Source: Cellulomonas sp. Root485
GTDB taxonomy: Bacteria > Actinomycetota > Actinomycetes > Actinomycetales > Cellulomonadaceae
DNA length: 64,000 nucleotides
Reading direction: 5' to 3'
Assembly (NCBI RefSeq): GCF_001426705.1
Contig: NZ_LMFC01000003.1
Coordinates: 232,995 to 296,994, forward strand
In this document: positions 63,501-64,000 of the stretch, piece by piece
Position numbering within the stretch: the stretch's first letter is position 1
How the letters are laid out: each line of letters opens with the position of its first letter
Made by a program: the position numbers and the translations under genes
The notes under the pieces: generated by a model
Told to the model about the DNA's origin: nothing
Databases searched by the model: none
The model's input: only the letters and a program-made list of their open reading frames with translations

Positions 63501-64000
63501 TGCCACACCACCCGCACCGGCGCCGGCCCCCGCTGCACCCGCGGCTCCGGCCGCTGCTGCACCGGCCGCGAGCCCGCCGCCCACCGGCAGCGCGACGCCG
63601 AGTGCGCCGAGGCCGAGCAGACCGAGCACGAGGGGCGCGATGACGGCGCGCATGCCGTGGTTCACGTCGCCGAGCTCCAGCAGGAGGCCGCGGCACGTGC
63701 CGCAGTCCTCGAGGTGCGCCTCGACCTGCGCGGTCTCGCGGCTGCCCAGCCCACCGCGCACGTAGGCACCGAGCTTGCCGGCGACGCTGCGGCACGCGTC
63801 GTCGAGGGGGTCCTGCAGGTGCTGCTGGAGGTACGCCTGCCGCAGACCCTCGCGCGCCCGGTAGGCCAGGGCGGCCACGCCGTTGGCGGTGAGCCCGAGG
63901 ATGGGCGCGATCTCGGCCGGCGTCAGACCCTCCACCTCGGTGTGCCACAGCACGGCCTGCCACCGCTCGGGCAGGGAGTGGAACGCGCGCGCGACGACCC
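60507..64000 (-). CDS. ECF sigma factor fused to zinc-finger, membrane and large extracytoplasmic domains (runs off right edge)
   Basis: At least 1164 codons are in the window; the N-terminal sigma region 2 lies beyond 64000. The visible start is sigma region 4 (RAFHSLPERWQAVLWHTEVEGLTPAEIAPIL..AALAYRAREGL, in pieces). Next is an anti-sigma-like zinc-binding motif (CRSV...HLEDCGTC, H-x3-C-x2-C), a membrane helix (VIAPLVLGLLGLGALGVALPVG), an Ala/Gly-rich region and a second hydrophobic stretch (about 150-215), then a Pro/Thr/Ser spacer and about 850 residues of repeated beta-sandwich (DUF11/CARDB-like) domains, e.g. repeated CxxG and TVxLPxG elements. Resembles the fused membrane-anchored actinobacterial ECF groups (ECF52/53-like). 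Outer domain ligand unknown. Confidence 0.85.
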   Translation of the reverse strand, partial: VVARAFHSLPERWQAVLWHTEVEGLTPAEIAPILGLTANGVAALAYRAREGLRQAYLQQHLQDPLDDACRSVAGKLGAYVRGGLGSRETAQVEAHLEDCGTCRGLLLELGDVNHGMRAVIAPLVLGLLGLGALGVALPVGGGLAAGAAAAGAAGAAGAGAGAGGVAAGSGTAAGAAATTGTVTAVGAGAAGGAAAAGGVAAFLAAIPLGVAAAVVGGVALAAVAAVAIVNLLGSPDDATAEPEPTVSESPSASPEPTASAAVVVPTPQPTDVPTPEPSDLLADGLILDDEDADADVTGDVTADGPTDTATTPAVPVVPPEPPAPAPASVSVDVPPGGLTLEAGLGGQELVVGLLNSGGTAATNLVAEVTLPEGVALDGVAAAAIEGLAAGRFAVMGSAGWICVDGAGTGVTVARCTLDRLPALSTSTLVLRVSIDESFDRADGEIGLRVTGTGINYVAPPIRVAIAPSPARLGLRSVPTGLSLVNGRTRQLDLPVANMGGTGLPAGAGAVSVHLPAGVTGVTVAGSPWTCTGPSPLICNPGAVAARSDVPLSLVLSAAPTGVPTAGLLAVEMAPSGRNASETVTFPFTVQRPAALAVTGPDAATVALGSPATVQLRVSNTGDLPAQGVTVTLGRPAGVGFGSPAVVPGAWTCSDGSASTVECTTGVIDPGATLDLPVTLQAVTGSFGAVGTVTATAAAPDADPATELRIVVDALAPVLTLDKGDPQVWIGTGGTGTASFTLRASGADAESTRATLSLPINLRADLDAGASPLNACTASPDLRTVTCDLKTVTAGATVQVLVGVRSVGSAKGVASVAVEAVGATTQSQSSVQTSSAGLDVRDSFTAADVTEIGAPLLSCSLTVTTCAPAIEKGDRDNNSFAMVPLDEASPAPKAPRSSVPVSSTARLAVPAGREILFAGLYWSANAGAKDTWSAPLTTARLRAPGGAFTEVTGTTLAQPTDNASRRYYQSFSDVTELVAAGGAGDWSVADIAVSATSTDSERTYYAGWSLVVVFSDPTSDASVTVYDGGQWIGHAVLPLAFEFAADAGTLARIGVVAWEGDRTGTGDSLVLGDTCLGTPTAPVQRALVPTRWGGTDGSASNAFDSTATGWRATNSLGTDAKGFRPVRLACDVSSLTAVTAGDQFLIGAITLRSEPVPEVESPRG

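Overview
The window is very GC-rich with long, tightly packed genes, GTG starts and many 4-bp ATGA/GTGA overlaps. It encodes a secreted CBM2 protein with a proline-threonine linker, a family-11 rhamnogalacturonan lyase preceded by a CelR-type box, F420-type and mycobacterial-style enzymes, and a short actinobacterial SRP RNA. This points to a plant-polysaccharide-degrading actinobacterium of the Cellulomonas type. That placement is an inference from content; no ribosomal RNA is present.

1-13 kb is conserved chromosome: the edge of aspartate kinase, a DUF5063 gene, recR and dnaX, with a CBM2 protein inserted between aspartate kinase and DUF5063. Then come a BBE-like flavoprotein, an ABC exporter, a LysE exporter with a divergent Lrp regulator, the SRP RNA, transhydrogenase sthA, a TrmO-like gene and tRNA-Ser(GGA). 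13-24 kb holds small conserved proteins, an ATP-dependent ligase (LigB type), a YchJ-like protein, cspA next to a fatty-acid desaturase, and the large secreted lyase. 24-43 kb contains a LytR_C protein, a GT87-like membrane protein, a three-gene phospholipid-synthesis operon (CDP-alcohol transferase, CdsA-like, acyltransferase), an F420-type oxidoreductase, a Nei glycosylase, an FtsH-like protease, an ECF sigma/YCII pair, an L,D-transpeptidase followed by two PAP2 phosphatases, and an epoxide hydrolase divergent from a WYL regulator with a clear palindromic operator.

43.4-57.1 kb is a genomic island inserted in the 3' end of tRNA-Ser(CGA), bounded by a 35-bp perfect direct repeat that includes the last 15 nt of the tRNA. 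Its composition is lower in GC than the flanks. Its core is a three-gene operon: a 1011-aa protein of unknown function, a 1760-aa DExH helicase with a DUF1998-type C-terminus, and a PD-(D/E)XK nuclease with an AddB/Cas4-type four-cysteine iron-sulfur pattern. The first two resemble the layout of type III Druantia (DruH-DruE); the coupled nuclease is not part of that described pair. A DUF4935-type PIN-domain gene is convergent with the operon. A decayed IS3-family element and a frameshifted, 5'-truncated tyrosine integrase occupy the right end, so the island is probably immobile. This is the best candidate for an undescribed defence system.

57-64 kb returns to chromosome: a Sir2 deacetylase, a tRNA-adenosine-deaminase-like protein, upp, a small orphan gene, an NAD(P)-binding protein, and, running off the right edge, a very large protein joining an ECF sigma factor, a zinc-finger anti-sigma-like domain, a membrane segment and a long extracytoplasmic repeat region.
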